NCBI RefSeq assembly: GCF_017696055.1
Contig: NZ_JAAORG010000003.1
Coordinates: forward strand, 310,001-374,000
Source: Prochlorococcus marinus XMU1406
GTDB taxonomy: Bacteria; Cyanobacteriota; Cyanobacteriia; PCC-6307; Cyanobiaceae
Length of the DNA stretch: 64,000 nt
Reading direction: 5' to 3'
Shown here: positions 51,119-62,245 of the stretch, piece after piece
How the letters are laid out: each line of letters opens with the position of its first letter
Numbering within the stretch: the first letter of the stretch is position 1
Made by a program: the position numbers and the translations under genes
The notes under the pieces: generated by a model
Seen by the model: the letters and a program-made list of their open reading frames with translations, nothing else
What the model was told of the DNA's origin: nothing
Databases searched by the model: none

Positions 51119-52054
51119 TTATCCTCTACATTTATAAACACCAAACTCCATTAAACCTTTTCTAAATGCCCAATTCATTAGAAGTATTGTGGGAACTTCT
51201 CTAATCGACTTTACTAACGCAAATGGGCCAAGTGACAAAATTGAGAGGGGCTTTCGAATCCCTTCAATAATGGAGTCATACCATGAAGGGTTTGTATAAG
51301 AATTCCAATTTTCAGAAATAACTCTACCTGAACTATTTTTGTTAGTTCTCAGAATATTACCGAATTTTTTAATACTAATAAAATTAGGATGTACCCATTG
51401 TTCAAGTAATTGATTAAGAACTAACTTCTCAAAAAATGATGGGGGGTATTCTTCGAGGTCTCTTGAGTTCCAATCAGCCAATGCCAAATAACCTCCAGGT
51501 CTTAGAGTTCTCAGCATTTCATCTGCAAACCTATTTTTATCATTCATGTGTGCACCAGCCTCAACACTCCAGACCGCATCAAATGATCCATCTTCAAATG
51601 TTAAATCCAAAGCATCCATAACTTGGAAGTTGCAATTTAGACCATGAGGAGTAAGTTCTCTTGCTCGTTTAACTTGCGCCGGACTAATTGTAATGCCAGT
51701 GACATTATACCCATAATATTTTGCAAGAATCCTAGAACTTCCCCCTATTCCACAACCTACATCGAGTATTCTGGATCCCTTTGGCAATTTATCTAAACCA
51801 CTCCATTTGACTAATTCATGAACAAACTGAACTTTAGCCTTTCTAAAATCAATATTTTTTTTCCCTGAGGGATAAAAACCCAAATGTATATGTTCTCCCC
51901 ACAATCTCTCAAGTAATTTATCCTGTGTCCAAGCATCATATGCAGAAGCCACTGTACCTGAAGAAATATATTTTCTAGCATTAATTCTCCAGATTATGAA
52001 TAGGACTAGAAAGAATAAAACTAGTAGAAAAAAAGGGGATAATAATTCAAACAT
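51119..52054 (-). CDS. MPBQ/MSBQ-type methyltransferase (plastoquinone/tocopherol pathway)
   Basis: This 311-residue class I methyltransferase has an N-terminal hydrophobic anchor (about 5-24) and the S-adenosylmethionine loop 'DVGCGIGGSSR'. The stretches 'VTGITISPAQVKRA', 'VWSVEAGAHM' and 'REVPTILLM' match what I recall of Synechocystis Slr0418, which methylates MPBQ and MSBQ in tocopherol and plastoquinone synthesis. The related gamma-tocopherol methyltransferase is a weaker alternative. It would act at the membrane. It is immediately after the Lon-domain gene (ATG follows its stop) and convergent with pheA. Confidence 0.82.
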   Translation of the reverse strand: MFELLSPFFLLVLFFLVLFIIWRINARKYISSGTVASAYDAWTQDKLLERLWGEHIHLGFYPSGKKNIDFRKAKVQFVHELVKWSGLDKLPKGSRILDVGCGIGGSSRILAKYYGYNVTGITISPAQVKRARELTPHGLNCNFQVMDALDLTFEDGSFDAVWSVEAGAHMNDKNRFADEMLRTLRPGGYLALADWNSRDLEEYPPSFFEKLVLNQLLEQWVHPNFISIKKFGNILRTNKNSSGRVISENWNSYTNPSWYDSIIEGIRKPLSILSLGPFALVKSIREVPTILLMNWAFRKGLMEFGVYKCRG

Positions 52055-52711
52055 TTAATTTTCTTTTGTATCAGGAAAACTTTCTTTCAAAGCTGTTCTT
52101 GCTGCAAGTTGTTTTCTTGTGTGGTCAAGCATTTCATATTCTCTTTGCAAACGGATAAAAGTATTTCTTTCTTCAAGAAGTCGTTGCTGCTCCTCTGCAA
52201 CAGGACCGCCCAAATGAGCACCTATCCAAAATGATAAATCTATTGGGTTTTCAGGTAATTTATCAGGTAGATTCCTCTTAGTATTAGTCAATTTACTTGT
52301 TAAATTAATAACATCATTTAGTGCTTCTCTGACTGAATCTTTTAGAGAATCTAATTTTTGAAAGTCATCAATATTATCATCACTAATCCAACTAACCATA
52401 GCGGAACAAAATGGTGTCGAACGCATAATTTCTAAGACTTGAAATCTTTGTTGTCCGAGAGTAATAATATTACTTCTCCCATCTTCTGCAGTTTGATGTT
52501 TTATAATTTGTGCGCAACATCCCACGTTAGCCATACTTTTAGTTGCTGGATCCCATTTGATAACTCCAAACATAGAATCACTCTCAAGAACAGATTGGAG
52601 CATAATCCTATATCTCGATTCAAAAATATGCAAAGGCAATACTTCTTGAGGAAAAAGAACTACTTCTGACAAAGGAAATAAAGGTAATTCCCTTACTGAG
52701 AGTTCGCCCAT
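52055..52711 (-). CDS. Stand-alone Lon N-terminal (substrate-binding) domain protein
   Basis: The 218-residue protein matches the LON substrate-binding domain: 'LPLFPLSEVVLFPQEVLPLHIFE' at the start (residues 8-30), then 'YRIMLQSVL', 'FGVIKWD' and 'GCCAQI', and a helical C-terminus. The ATPase and protease domains of Lon are absent, as in the small LonN-only family common in cyanobacteria. The function is unknown; a substrate-adaptor role is a guess. It follows rpsJ by 56 bases and is directly followed by the methyltransferase gene. Confidence 0.9.
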   Translation of the reverse strand: MGELSVRELPLFPLSEVVLFPQEVLPLHIFESRYRIMLQSVLESDSMFGVIKWDPATKSMANVGCCAQIIKHQTAEDGRSNIITLGQQRFQVLEIMRSTPFCSAMVSWISDDNIDDFQKLDSLKDSVREALNDVINLTSKLTNTKRNLPDKLPENPIDLSFWIGAHLGGPVAEEQQRLLEERNTFIRLQREYEMLDHTRKQLAARTALKESFPDTKEN

Positions 52712-52767
52712 TTAATCGTCATATCATTGCTTTTATATTAATCAATTTAGGGCTATTTCGGGTTTAA

Positions 52768-53088
52768 TTAAAGTTTAACTTCTATATCTACACCACTTGG
52801 AAGATCTAGTTTCATTAAAGCATCAATAGTTTTTGCGGAAGGGCTGTAGATATCTATTATTCTTCGATGCGTTCTTGTTTCAAAATGCTCTCTAGAATCT
52901 TTATCTACATGTGGTGATCTTAGGACACAATAAATCTTCCTTTTTGTAGGTAAAGGGATTGGTCCTATTGCTGAGGCAGAAGTAGTATCAGCAGTTTGGA
53001 TTATTTTATCGCAAGATAAATCCAGCATTCTTCTATCAAATGCTTTCAATCTTATTCTTATTTTTTGTTGTGCAATTGATGCGGTCAT
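52768..53088 (-). CDS. rpsJ: 30S ribosomal protein S10
   Basis: S10 is part of the 30S head and also the NusB partner in antitermination. The 106-residue protein has the family core 'IRIRLKAFD', '[12 protein letters not shown]' and '[12 protein letters not shown]'. Here it closes the str operon after tuf, the cyanobacterial arrangement, rather than heading the S10 operon. A strong hairpin lies 21 bases before its start codon. Confidence 0.97.
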   Translation of the reverse strand: MTASIAQQKIRIRLKAFDRRMLDLSCDKIIQTADTTSASAIGPIPLPTKRKIYCVLRSPHVDKDSREHFETRTHRRIIDIYSPSAKTIDALMKLDLPSGVDIEVKL

Positions 53089-53109
53089 AGTTTCAAATAA
53101 CTTCTAGTA

Positions 53110-53134
53110 AAGGGTCATTAATTAAATGACCCTT
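53110..53134 (-). promoter_or_regulatory. Perfect 10-bp hairpin between tuf and rpsJ
   Basis: AAGGGTCATT (53110-53119) and AATGACCCTT (53125-53134) pair perfectly around a five-base loop. On the minus strand it follows tuf by about 53 bases and precedes the rpsJ start by 21. No T-tract follows on that strand, so it is more likely an attenuator, processing site or translational control element than a strong terminator. Confidence 0.65.
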
Positions 53135-53187
53135 ATCCATATACCTATATTAGATGATTGAGGTTAAATTTTTAAAATTCAAATATA

Positions 53188-54387
53188 TTATTTGAGTATT
53201 TTAGAAACAACTCCAGCACCGATAGTACGTCCACCTTCACGGATTGCAAATCGCATACCTTGTTCAATCGCTACTGGACAGATTAATTCTCCAGTCATCT
53301 TGATTCTGTCTCCTGGCATAACCATTTCAACATTAGAACCATCATCAGAAGTAAACGCGGTTATTTGACCTGTAACATCAGTTGTTCTGATATAAAACTG
53401 AGGTCTATATCCTGCGAAGAAAGGAGTATGTCTTCCGCCCTCTTCTTTTTTAAGAACATAAACTTCTCCTTCGAACTGGGTATGAGGGGTAATAGATCCT
53501 TTCTTAACAAGTACCATTCCTCTCTCAATATCTTCTTTTTGGACACCACGTAAAAGTAAACCTACATTATCGCCAGCCATACCTTCATCAAGAAGTTTAC
53601 GGAACATTTCAACTCCAGTAACAGTTGTTATTCTTGTGTCTCTTATTCCAACTATTTCTACTTCTTCTCCAACCTTAACTTTACCTCTCTCAATTCTTCC
53701 AGTAGCAACAGTTCCTCTACCAGTAATCGAGAAAACGTCTTCAACTGCCATCAAGAATGGTTTGTCAACTTCTCTTTCAGGCTCTGGAATGCTAGCATCA
53801 ACTGCTTTCATTAATTCTTCAATCTTTGATTCCCAAGTTGAATCTCCTTCAAGAGCTTTTAAACCAGAAACTTGAACTATGGGAATATCATCTCCAGGGA
53901 AGTCATAACTATCTAATAGTTCCCTAATTTCCATTTCAACAAGTTCAATAATTTCTTCATCATCGACCATATCGCACTTATTAAGAGCAACTACAAGAGC
54001 TGGAACTCCAACCTGTTTAGCTAGAAGAATATGCTCTTTAGTTTGTGCCATTGGGCCATCTGTAGCTGCACAAACTAGAATAGCTCCGTCCATCTGGGCG
54101 GCCCCTGTAATCATGTTTTTTACATAATCAGCATGGCCTGGGCAATCGACATGAGCATAATGTCTGCCTTCAGTTTCATACTCGACGTGAGCTGTATTAA
54201 TTGTAATACCACGCTCTCTTTCTTCGGGAGCACCATCAATGTCTCCATAGTCTTGAGCTTGAGCTTGACCTTTTTTGGCTAATACATTTGTAATAGCAGC
54301 AGTTAGTGTTGTTTTTCCATGATCAACATGGCCAATAGTACCTATGTTGACATGTGGTTTGTTCCTTTCGAACTTCTCGCGAGCCAT
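53188..54387 (-). CDS. tuf: Elongation factor Tu
   Basis: EF-Tu carries aminoacyl-tRNA to the ribosome. The 399-residue protein has the G1 motif '[10 protein letters not shown]', 'DCPGHADY' and 'NKCDMVD', and domains II and III follow normally. It contains the roughly ten-residue cyanobacterial insertion region in the G domain ('[12 protein letters not shown]'). It is the fourth gene of rpsL-rpsG-fusA-tuf-rpsJ. Base composition is slightly less AT-rich than in most neighbours, as expected for a highly expressed gene. Confidence 0.98.
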   Translation of the reverse strand: MAREKFERNKPHVNIGTIGHVDHGKTTLTAAITNVLAKKGQAQAQDYGDIDGAPEERERGITINTAHVEYETEGRHYAHVDCPGHADYVKNMITGAAQMDGAILVCAATDGPMAQTKEHILLAKQVGVPALVVALNKCDMVDDEEIIELVEMEIRELLDSYDFPGDDIPIVQVSGLKALEGDSTWESKIEELMKAVDASIPEPEREVDKPFLMAVEDVFSITGRGTVATGRIERGKVKVGEEVEIVGIRDTRITTVTGVEMFRKLLDEGMAGDNVGLLLRGVQKEDIERGMVLVKKGSITPHTQFEGEVYVLKKEEGGRHTPFFAGYRPQFYIRTTDVTGQITAFTSDDGSNVEMVMPGDRIKMTGELICPVAIEQGMRFAIREGGRTIGAGVVSKILK

Positions 54388-54432
54388 TTTGAATTAAAGA
54401 ATCGAGGGTTTAAGAGTGTTTTGGTTTAGAGA

Positions 54433-56508
54433 TCAGGAGTTGCCCTGATTCTTGGAAATGATAGCTTCAGCAACATTACGAGGAACTTCCTCATAATTTG
54501 CGAACTCCATTGAAAATATACCCCGACCTTGAGTCATTGATCGGAGTTGAGTGGCATAACCGAACATTTCGGCTAAGGGCACTTTGGCCTGTACCTTAGA
54601 CAATCCGTCATCAACAGACTGTCCTTCTACTTGACCTCTTCTAGAAGAGAGATCACCAATTACAGATCCAAGAAAGTCGTCAGGACTTTCGACCTCAACT
54701 TTCATCATAGGCTCTAGGAGGACAGGATTGCATTTTTTAACCCCATCTTTAAAAGCCATGGAACCTGCAATTTTGAAGGCCATTTCAGATGAGTCTACAT
54801 CGTGGAATGAACCATCGACTAGTGTTACTTTTACATCAATAAGTGGATAACCGGCAAGAACACCGGATTCACAAGTTTCTTTCATCCCATTAGATGCAGG
54901 ACCTATGTACTCTTTTGGTACAGCTCCGCCAACAATTTTGTTGACAAATTCGAAACCTTTACCAACCTCAGCAGGCTCCATTTCAATTATTACATGACCA
55001 TATTGACCTTTACCTCCAGTCTGTCTTGCATATTTACCCTCACCTTTAGAACTTGACCTAATAGTTTCTCTGTATGAAACCTGAGGGGCTCCAATATTAG
55101 CTTCAACTTTAAATTCCCTTAACATTCTATCAACGAGGATTTCCAGGTGCAGTTCACCCATACCTGCAATAACAGTTTGATTTGTCTCAGGATCTGTACT
55201 TACTCTAAAGGTTGGATCTTCTTCAGACAAAGCAACTAAAGCTTTTGATAATTTTTCCATATCCCCTTTGGTTTTTGGCTCTACAGCCACTGAGATAACT
55301 GGTTCAGGGATAAACAATGTCTCCAAAACTATGGGATCTTCTGTGTTACAAAGAGTGTCACCTGTTGTTGTGTTCTTAAGACCTAATACAGCTCCTAAAT
55401 CTCCTGCCCTCAATTCATCTACCTCCTCTCTTTCATCAGCCTTCAGAATTACTAATCTAGAAATTCTCTCTTTAGCGTCTTTTGTAGAATTCATGACATA
55501 GCTTCCCTTCGAAAGAACACCTGAATACATCCTTACAAAGGTTAATTTCCCATAAGGATCTGACATCACTTTGAAAGCTAATGCACTGAAAGGAGCATTA
55601 TCATCTGAAGGCCTGACGTCTTCTTTACCACTGGGTAGAACACCTTGTATTGGTTTCACATCAACTGGAGCTGGCAAGTAATCAACGACAGCATCTAGTA
55701 CAAGTTGGACACCTTTATTCTTAAAAGCTGAACCACACAGTACAGGGACTAATCCATGTTTTAAAACACCTTCCCTTATACCTTTTTTAAGTTGTTCTTC
55801 AGATAATTCTCCTGTATCGAGGAATATTTCAATTAACTCTTCATCATTTTCTGCTACGCTCTCCATCAACTTAAATCTCCACTCAGCAGCCTCTTCCTGC
55901 ATCTCAGTTGGGATAGGAGCTTCTTCAATATCAGTACCAAGATCATTTTTGTAGAGATAAGCTTTATTAGCAACTAAATCAATAATGCCAGTGAGATCTC
56001 CTTCAGCTCCAATTGGTAATTGTATAGGAAATGCATTTGCCTTAAGTCGATCTTTTATCTGCTCATTAACTTTTAAGAAATCTGCTCCAGTTCTGTCCAT
56101 TTTATTTACAAAAACCATTCTTGGAACAGAGTATCTATCAGCTTGACGCCAAACTGTTTCAGATTGAGGCTGAACTCCTCCAACAGCGCAAAATACAGCA
56201 ATAACTCCGTCCAAAACTCTCATCGATCTTTCAACTTCAATAGTGAAGTCAACGTGTCCTGGAGTATCGATAATATTGATTCTATGATCTTGCCAACTAG
56301 TAGATATTGCAGCAGCTGTAATTGTTATTCCTCTTTCTCTTTCTTGAGCCATCCAATCAGTTACTGCAGCGCCATCATGAACCTCTCCTATTTTGTGGAC
56401 CACACCTGAATAAAACAAGATTCTTTCAGTTGTTGTTGTCTTCCCTGCATCAATATGAGCGGCTATACCTATGTTCCTTACTCGTTCTAGGGGAAAGTCG
56501 CGTGCCAA
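54433..56508 (-). CDS. fusA: Elongation factor G
   Basis: EF-G drives translocation and helps recycle ribosomes. The 691-residue protein begins '[14 protein letters not shown]', with the G1 loop '[15 protein letters not shown]', the 'DTPGHVDF' and 'NKMDR' motifs, and the four following domains, including '[10 protein letters not shown]' of domain IV. It sits between rpsG and tuf in the str operon, 45 bases before tuf. No anomalies. Confidence 0.98.
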   Translation of the reverse strand: MARDFPLERVRNIGIAAHIDAGKTTTTERILFYSGVVHKIGEVHDGAAVTDWMAQERERGITITAAAISTSWQDHRINIIDTPGHVDFTIEVERSMRVLDGVIAVFCAVGGVQPQSETVWRQADRYSVPRMVFVNKMDRTGADFLKVNEQIKDRLKANAFPIQLPIGAEGDLTGIIDLVANKAYLYKNDLGTDIEEAPIPTEMQEEAAEWRFKLMESVAENDEELIEIFLDTGELSEEQLKKGIREGVLKHGLVPVLCGSAFKNKGVQLVLDAVVDYLPAPVDVKPIQGVLPSGKEDVRPSDDNAPFSALAFKVMSDPYGKLTFVRMYSGVLSKGSYVMNSTKDAKERISRLVILKADEREEVDELRAGDLGAVLGLKNTTTGDTLCNTEDPIVLETLFIPEPVISVAVEPKTKGDMEKLSKALVALSEEDPTFRVSTDPETNQTVIAGMGELHLEILVDRMLREFKVEANIGAPQVSYRETIRSSSKGEGKYARQTGGKGQYGHVIIEMEPAEVGKGFEFVNKIVGGAVPKEYIGPASNGMKETCESGVLAGYPLIDVKVTLVDGSFHDVDSSEMAFKIAGSMAFKDGVKKCNPVLLEPMMKVEVESPDDFLGSVIGDLSSRRGQVEGQSVDDGLSKVQAKVPLAEMFGYATQLRSMTQGRGIFSMEFANYEEVPRNVAEAIISKNQGNS

Positions 56509-56604
56509 TTTTAAAGCTCCAAATAAAATAAATTTTGATAATTTTAGTTCACCAAAAGCAAACTCTTAATAATAATAAACTACTTGAGTACCTTTTTGAC
56601 GAAA

Positions 56605-57075
56605 TTAATATCTGTAATGTGCAAAAGCTTTATTAGCTTCAGCCATTTTGTGGGTATCTTCTCTTTTTTTAACAGAACTACCGGTTTCATTTGCAGCGTC
56701 CATTAACTCACCAGCAAGTTTTTGAGACATACTTTTGCCATTTCTCGCCCGTGAGAATGTGACAAGCCATCTTAATGCCATAGCTGTACCCCTCTCTTGG
56801 CGTACTTCCATAGGCACTTGATATGTGGCACCACCAACCCTTCTAGCTCTTACCTCAACAAGAGGCGTAGCATTTTTAACTGCTGTTTCAAATAATTCAA
56901 CTGCATTCCCGCCAGTTCTCTCACTTATTAAAGAGAAAGCATCAGACAATATTTTTTGAGCTGTAGATTTTTTTCCATGTTTCATCAATCGAGAAATCAT
57001 CATAGAAGCTAAACGGCTATTAAATTGAGGATCTGGGAGAACTGGTCTTTTTACTGCTGCATTACGACGTGACAT
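56605..57075 (-). CDS. rpsG: 30S ribosomal protein S7
   Basis: S7 nucleates the 30S head. The 156-residue protein starts '[16 protein letters not shown]' and contains the signature '[22 protein letters not shown]' region and '[14 protein letters not shown]', all in the normal place. In the str operon it follows rpsL by 25 bases and precedes fusA by about 95, a gap long enough for a regulatory leader. Length equals other S7 proteins. Confidence 0.98.
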   Translation of the reverse strand: MSRRNAAVKRPVLPDPQFNSRLASMMISRLMKHGKKSTAQKILSDAFSLISERTGGNAVELFETAVKNATPLVEVRARRVGGATYQVPMEVRQERGTAMALRWLVTFSRARNGKSMSQKLAGELMDAANETGSSVKKREDTHKMAEANKAFAHYRY

Positions 57076-57100
57076 GTTTTTAAAGAGTACTGTTTACAAA

Positions 57101-57475
57101 TTAATCTTTTGGAGCTTTTGCTCCATACTTAGATCTGGATTGACGTCTATCTTTGACTCCAGCCGTATCTAAAGTTCCTCTTATTATATGATATCTAACC
57201 CCAGGTAAGTCCTTAACTCTTCCACCCCTAAGAAGTACTACAGAGTGTTCTTGTAAATTATGTCCAATTCCAGGAATATAAGCCGTTACTTCAAAACCAG
57301 AAGTTAATCTAACCCTTGCAACTTTTCTAAGAGCTGAATTAGGTTTTTTAGGTGTTGATGTATAAACTCTAGTACATACCCCTCTTCTTTCAGGGCAAGC
57401 CTTTAAAGCTGGGGATTTTGTTTTTCTTGTCAGACGTTTTCTTTCTGAACCTATTAATTGTGAGATGGTTGGCAT
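57101..57475 (-). CDS. rpsL: 30S ribosomal protein S12
   Basis: S12 forms part of the decoding centre. The 124-residue protein contains the core motif '[11 protein letters not shown]' (residues 41-51) and '[13 protein letters not shown]', with lysines at 43 and 88 as in wild-type, streptomycin-sensitive S12. It is the first gene of the str operon; its promoter lies in the 195-base region shared with the divergent gltS. Confidence 0.98.
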   Translation of the reverse strand: MPTISQLIGSERKRLTRKTKSPALKACPERRGVCTRVYTSTPKKPNSALRKVARVRLTSGFEVTAYIPGIGHNLQEHSVVLLRGGRVKDLPGVRYHIIRGTLDTAGVKDRRQSRSKYGAKAPKD

Positions 57476-57670
57476 CTATTATATTTTGAAAAAATAAACA
57501 TTTAAATATCATAACCTTTTACGAGCACCAACTAAAAGTTTTTAAAGATATTTTTCTAAAAATTTGTGAAATTAAAATTCTTTGGTAAATATTCATTATC
57601 TTTAGATTTATTTTCGTATTTATTTTTATAATAGGAATACATAAATAACTTATATAGAATTAAATAATCC

Positions 57671-60600
57671 ATGGGAGAGAGTATCAAAAGAATCGTTGGG
57701 CCATATCAAGATAGTTATTCCCCAAATGGAATAATTGGTGAAAAAGATGCGTGTGGAGTTGGTTTCATAGCAAATATTAATGGGATAGAAAGCAACTGGA
57801 TCTTAAAACAATCCCTCAAAGGCCTTAATTGCATGGAGCATAGAGGAGGTTGTGGAGGGGATAGTGACTCAGGAGATGGGGCGGGCATTTTGTGTTCAAT
57901 CCCATGGAATTACTTAGAAAAAGAAGTTAATTTTGAAAATAAAAAAGACTTTGATAAAGGTTTAGGTATGATTTTTATGCCTAATAAAAAAGAGAAAATT
58001 GAAGAATGTAAATCAATATGCGAGGAGGAAGCAGAAAAATTAAGAATCAACAAAACATCTTGGAGAACAGTACCTGTTAATAATGAAATCTTAGGTCCTT
58101 TAGCCAAAGCAAATGCTCCATTCATCTGTCAGTGGATTTTATTAATAGATAAAAAAAACCATCAGGATATTGAGAGAATTTTATTCCAACTAAGAAAAAG
58201 AATTGAAAAAAAAATAAGAGATAGTTTTAAAAACCATGTTGGGGATTGTGAATTTTATTTTGCCTCGCTAAGTTCTCAAACAGTTGTTTACAAAGGAATG
58301 GTGCGTTCTGAAATATTATCTGAGTTTTATCAAGATCTAAAAGAAAAGAGTTTTGAGGTCTCATTTTCTGTTTATCATCGGAGATTTAGTACCAATACAC
58401 TTCCAAAATGGCCGCTAGCTCAACCCATGAGATTTTTAGGTCATAATGGTGAAATAAATACCCTCTTAGGTAATATCAATTGGGCTAAAGCTTCAGAAAC
58501 ACATATAGATGATTTTTGGGGAGATTTATCTAATGAACTAAAGCCGATTGTAGATGTTAATAAAAGCGATTCATCAAATCTTGATGCAACCCTTGAGATT
58601 AATATTCGCTCAGGCCAACCAATAACTGATTCATTATTAAAACTTGTTCCTGAAGCATTTAGAGATCAGCCAGAACTTACTCAAAGGGAGGATATTAAAG
58701 CATTTTATGAGTATTCAGCGAGCTCACAGGAAGCTTGGGATGGTCCTGCCCTTCTTGTATTTGCAGATGGAAATTTTGTAGGAGCAACGCTTGATAGAAA
58801 CGGTCTCAGACCAGCAAGATATTCAATCACAAATGATGGTTTTGTAATAATGGGTTCAGAAACAGGAGTAGTAGAAATTGAAGAGGAAAGAGTAATAGAG
58901 AAAGGTCGATTAGGACCTGGACAAATGTTAGCGGTTGATTTTCATCAGAATAGAATCCTCCGAAATTGGGAAGTCAAATCAGAAGCAGCTCAAAGGCATG
59001 ATTATAAAAATCTCCTTAGTAAGAGAACTATAAAAATTAAAAATATTGAATGGCTCAAAGACTGCAAACTAAAGGACCTTGAGTTGTTACAACAACAAAC
59101 TGCGTACGGTTTTTCAGCAGAAGATAATGATCTTATATTGGATTCAATGGCTTCATTAGCTAAAGAGCCAACTTATTGCATGGGAGATGATATTCCATTA
59201 GCAGTGCTTTCTTCAAAACCACATATTTTATATGACTATTTCAAGCAAAGATTTGCGCAAGTTACAAATCCTCCTATCGACCCTCTGAGAGAAAAACTTG
59301 TAATGAGTTTAGAGATGCATATTGGAGAAAGATGTACACCATTTGAGATTAAAGATCCTAAACCTTTTGTTCATTTAAAAAGTCCAATTCTGAATGAAGA
59401 AGAAATCATTTCCATTAAAAACTCAAAAATTAAATCTCAAACAATTTCAAGTTTGTTTGATATAGAGGAAGGTATCCAAGGCTTAGAAAACCAATTGAAA
59501 GCAATTTGCGAACAGAGTGAGCTCTCTATAAAAGAAGGTTGCTCTTTAATTATCATTTCTGACAAGGGAATTAATCCTAAAAAAACTTTTATTCCTCCTT
59601 TACTTGCTGTTGGGGCAGTTCATCATTATCTTTTAAAAAAAGAAATAAGGCTAAAAGCTTCTCTAATTATTGAAACTGGTCAATGTTGGAGCACTCATCA
59701 CTTGGCTTGTTTGATTGGTTATGGCGCGAGTGCAGTTTGCCCTTGGTTGACTTTCGAAGCGGGAAGGCACTGGTTAAAACATCCAAAAACACAAAAACTC
59801 ATTGATAGCAAAAAAATAAATCCATTATCAATAATTGATGTTCAAGAAAATATTAAAAAAGCTCTAGAAGACGGTCTAAGAAAAATTCTTTCGAAAATTG
59901 GTATCTCACTTTTATCTAGTTACCATGGCGCACAAATTTTTGAAGCTGTAGGCCTTGGATCTGACTTAATAAAAATTGCTTTTGATGGTACAACAAGCCG
60001 TATCGCTGGCATAACCTTAAAAGAATTAACTAATGAAACACTTTCGATACATACGAAGGCCTATCCAGAGATCGATTTAAAAAAATTAGAATTTTTAGGA
60101 TTTGTACAATATAGAAATAATGGAGAATATCACTCAAATAATCCTGAGATGTCCAAAGTTTTACATTCAGCTGTAAAACAAGGACCAGGATACGATCATT
60201 TTGAAACTTACAAAAAACTCATTAGTAATAGACCCACTACATCTCTAAGAGATTTACTAACAATTAATTCAAAAAGAAAAAGCATTCCATTAGAGGAAGT
60301 TGAAAGTGTTGAATCAATTTGTAAAAGGTTCTGTACTGGAGGTATGAGTTTGGGTGCTTTATCAAGAGAAGCACATGAAGTATTAGCAGTTGCGATGAAT
60401 AGAATCGGTGGGAAAAGTAATAGCGGAGAGGGGGGAGAAGATCCAGCTCGTTTTAATGTTTTAAATGATATCGATGAAAATACCCAATCTGCGACGTTGC
60501 CATTTATTAAAGGTCTAGAAAATGGAGACACCGCATGCTCAGCTATTAAACAAATAGCATCAGGTAGATTTGGAGTTACACCTGAATATCTAAGAAGTGG

Positions 60601-62245
60601 GAAACAACTCGAAATTAAAATGGCTCAAGGTGCAAAACCTGGAGAAGGGGGACAATTGCCTGGTCCCAAAGTTGATTCCTACATCGCAAAACTAAGAAAT
60701 AGTAAACCTGGAGTAGCTCTAATATCTCCTCCTCCGCATCATGATATTTATTCAATTGAAGATTTAGCTCAACTTATCCATGACTTACACCAAGTTCATC
60801 CAAAAGCGAAAGTGAGCGTTAAACTTGTTTCTGAAATTGGTATAGGCACTATTGCGGCTGGAGTAAGCAAAGCTAATGCAGATGTAATTCAAATTTCAGG
60901 CCATGACGGAGGTACAGGTGCTTCACCCTTAAGTTCTATTAAACATGCAGGTTTACCATGGGAACTAGGTGTTGCTGAGGTTCATAAATCTCTATTAGAA
61001 AATAACTTACGAGAACGAGTCATTTTAAGAACTGATGGAGGTCTGAAAACAGGCTGGGATGTGGTTATTGCAGCTTTACTAGGCGCTCAAGAATACGGTT
61101 TCGGTTCTGTAGCGATGATTGCTGAAGGATGCATAATGGCTCGGGTTTGTCATACAAACAAGTGTCCTGTTGGAGTTGCAACTCAAAAAGAAGAATTAAG
61201 AAAAAGATTTAAAGGTATTCCAGAAAATGTTGTCAATTTTTTCTTGTATATTGCTGAAGAAGTAAGACAGATAATGAGTAGTATTGGTGTTTCTAATTTG
61301 GAAGAACTGATTGGTAATCAAGAATTTCTTTCTGCAAGAAATATCGGTCTTCCAAAAACTTCTAATATCGATCTTTCTTCTTTAGTAAATAATGAACACT
61401 CAACCACTGACAGATCATGGTTAAAACATTCAAAAAATGCCCATAGTAATGGTTCTGTACTAGAAGACAAGTTTTTGTCTGATACTGAATTTATAGATTC
61501 AATTAAAAATCACGAAAAATTAACAAAAGAAATTGAGATAAAAAATACAGATAGAAGTGTTTGTGCGAAAATATCAGGCGAAATTGCAGAACTTCATGGA
61601 AACACAGGCTTCAATGGCGAACTCAACTTAAATTTCAAAGGGTATGCAGGACAAAGCTTTGGTGCCTTTTTATTGAAGGGAATGAATGTTCAATTAATCG
61701 GAGAAGCTAATGATTATGTCTGTAAAGGAATGAATGGAGGAATTCTCACAATAATTCCACCAAAAATAGATAAAATCTCCTCTGAACAAGTCATACTGGG
61801 AAATACTTGCCTTTACGGAGCTACAGGTGGGAAATTATTTGCATTAGGAAAATCGGGAGAAAGATTTGCAGTAAGAAATAGTGGTGCAATAGCAGTAACA
61901 GAAGGAGCAGGTGATCATTGTTGTGAATACATGACTGGCGGGAAAGTAGTGATTCTAGGTTCCACTGGAAGGAATATTGGTGCTGGCATGACTGGTGGAA
62001 TAGCTTTTATAATCGATGAGAATAATGATTTAAGTAATAAAGTTAATAAAGAAATAGTTAGCATTCATAAAATAACTTCATCAAAGCAGGAAGATATTTT
62101 ATTGGAAATTATTAGAGAATATCGAGCAAAAACAAATAGCTTAAAGGCTGCCGAAATAATTAAAAATTGGTCTAATTTTAAAAGTAATTTCAAATTAATT
62201 GTTCCTCCAAGCGAAGAAGAGATGCTTGGCATAAAGAAAATGTAA
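57671..62245 (+). CDS. gltS: Ferredoxin-dependent glutamate synthase (Fd-GOGAT)
   Basis: GltS makes two glutamates from glutamine and 2-oxoglutarate with electrons from ferredoxin, completing ammonium assimilation. The 1524-residue single subunit has an N-terminal glutaminase domain whose nucleophile is Cys28 ('KDACGVGF') after removal of a short propeptide, a central domain, an FMN-binding barrel, the 3Fe-4S cysteines in 'CIMARVCHTNKCPVG', and a C-terminal beta-helix. The ferredoxin-dependent type is inferred because no NADPH-binding small subunit gene lies nearby and from cyanobacterial family likeness. A GTA-N8-TAT element at 57616-57629 is a weak NtcA-like match. A YCII gene follows directly. 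Confidence 0.95.
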   Translation: MGESIKRIVGPYQDSYSPNGIIGEKDACGVGFIANINGIESNWILKQSLKGLNCMEHRGGCGGDSDSGDGAGILCSIPWNYLEKEVNFENKKDFDKGLGMIFMPNKKEKIEECKSICEEEAEKLRINKTSWRTVPVNNEILGPLAKANAPFICQWILLIDKKNHQDIERILFQLRKRIEKKIRDSFKNHVGDCEFYFASLSSQTVVYKGMVRSEILSEFYQDLKEKSFEVSFSVYHRRFSTNTLPKWPLAQPMRFLGHNGEINTLLGNINWAKASETHIDDFWGDLSNELKPIVDVNKSDSSNLDATLEINIRSGQPITDSLLKLVPEAFRDQPELTQREDIKAFYEYSASSQEAWDGPALLVFADGNFVGATLDRNGLRPARYSITNDGFVIMGSETGVVEIEEERVIEKGRLGPGQMLAVDFHQNRILRNWEVKSEAAQRHDYKNLLSKRTIKIKNIEWLKDCKLKDLELLQQQTAYGFSAEDNDLILDSMASLAKEPTYCMGDDIPLAVLSSKPHILYDYFKQRFAQVTNPPIDPLREKLVMSLEMHIGERCTPFEIKDPKPFVHLKSPILNEEEIISIKNSKIKSQTISSLFDIEEGIQGLENQLKAICEQSELSIKEGCSLIIISDKGINPKKTFIPPLLAVGAVHHYLLKKEIRLKASLIIETGQCWSTHHLACLIGYGASAVCPWLTFEAGRHWLKHPKTQKLIDSKKINPLSIIDVQENIKKALEDGLRKILSKIGISLLSSYHGAQIFEAVGLGSDLIKIAFDGTTSRIAGITLKELTNETLSIHTKAYPEIDLKKLEFLGFVQYRNNGEYHSNNPEMSKVLHSAVKQGPGYDHFETYKKLISNRPTTSLRDLLTINSKRKSIPLEEVESVESICKRFCTGGMSLGALSREAHEVLAVAMNRIGGKSNSGEGGEDPARFNVLNDIDENTQSATLPFIKGLENGDTACSAIKQIASGRFGVTPEYLRSGKQLEIKMAQGAKPGEGGQLPGPKVDSYIAKLRNSKPGVALISPPPHHDIYSIEDLAQLIHDLHQVHPKAKVSVKLVSEIGIGTIAAGVSKANADVIQISGHDGGTGASPLSSIKHAGLPWELGVAEVHKSLLENNLRERVILRTDGGLKTGWDVVIAALLGAQEYGFGSVAMIAEGCIMARVCHTNKCPVGVATQKEELRKRFKGIPENVVNFFLYIAEEVRQIMSSIGVSNLEELIGNQEFLSARNIGLPKTSNIDLSSLVNNEHSTTDRSWLKHSKNAHSNGSVLEDKFLSDTEFIDSIKNHEKLTKEIEIKNTDRSVCAKISGEIAELHGNTGFNGELNLNFKGYAGQSFGAFLLKGMNVQLIGEANDYVCKGMNGGILTIIPPKIDKISSEQVILGNTCLYGATGGKLFALGKSGERFAVRNSGAIAVTEGAGDHCCEYMTGGKVVILGSTGRNIGAGMTGGIAFIIDENNDLSNKVNKEIVSIHKITSSKQEDILLEIIREYRAKTNSLKAAEIIKNWSNFKSNFKLIVPPSEEEMLGIKKM

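Noticed and set aside
57616-57658. Possible NtcA site (GTA-N8-TAT) upstream of gltS
   Set aside because: One half-site mismatch and a poorly matching -10 element in extremely AT-rich DNA; chance matches are expected, so it is mentioned only in the gene entry.
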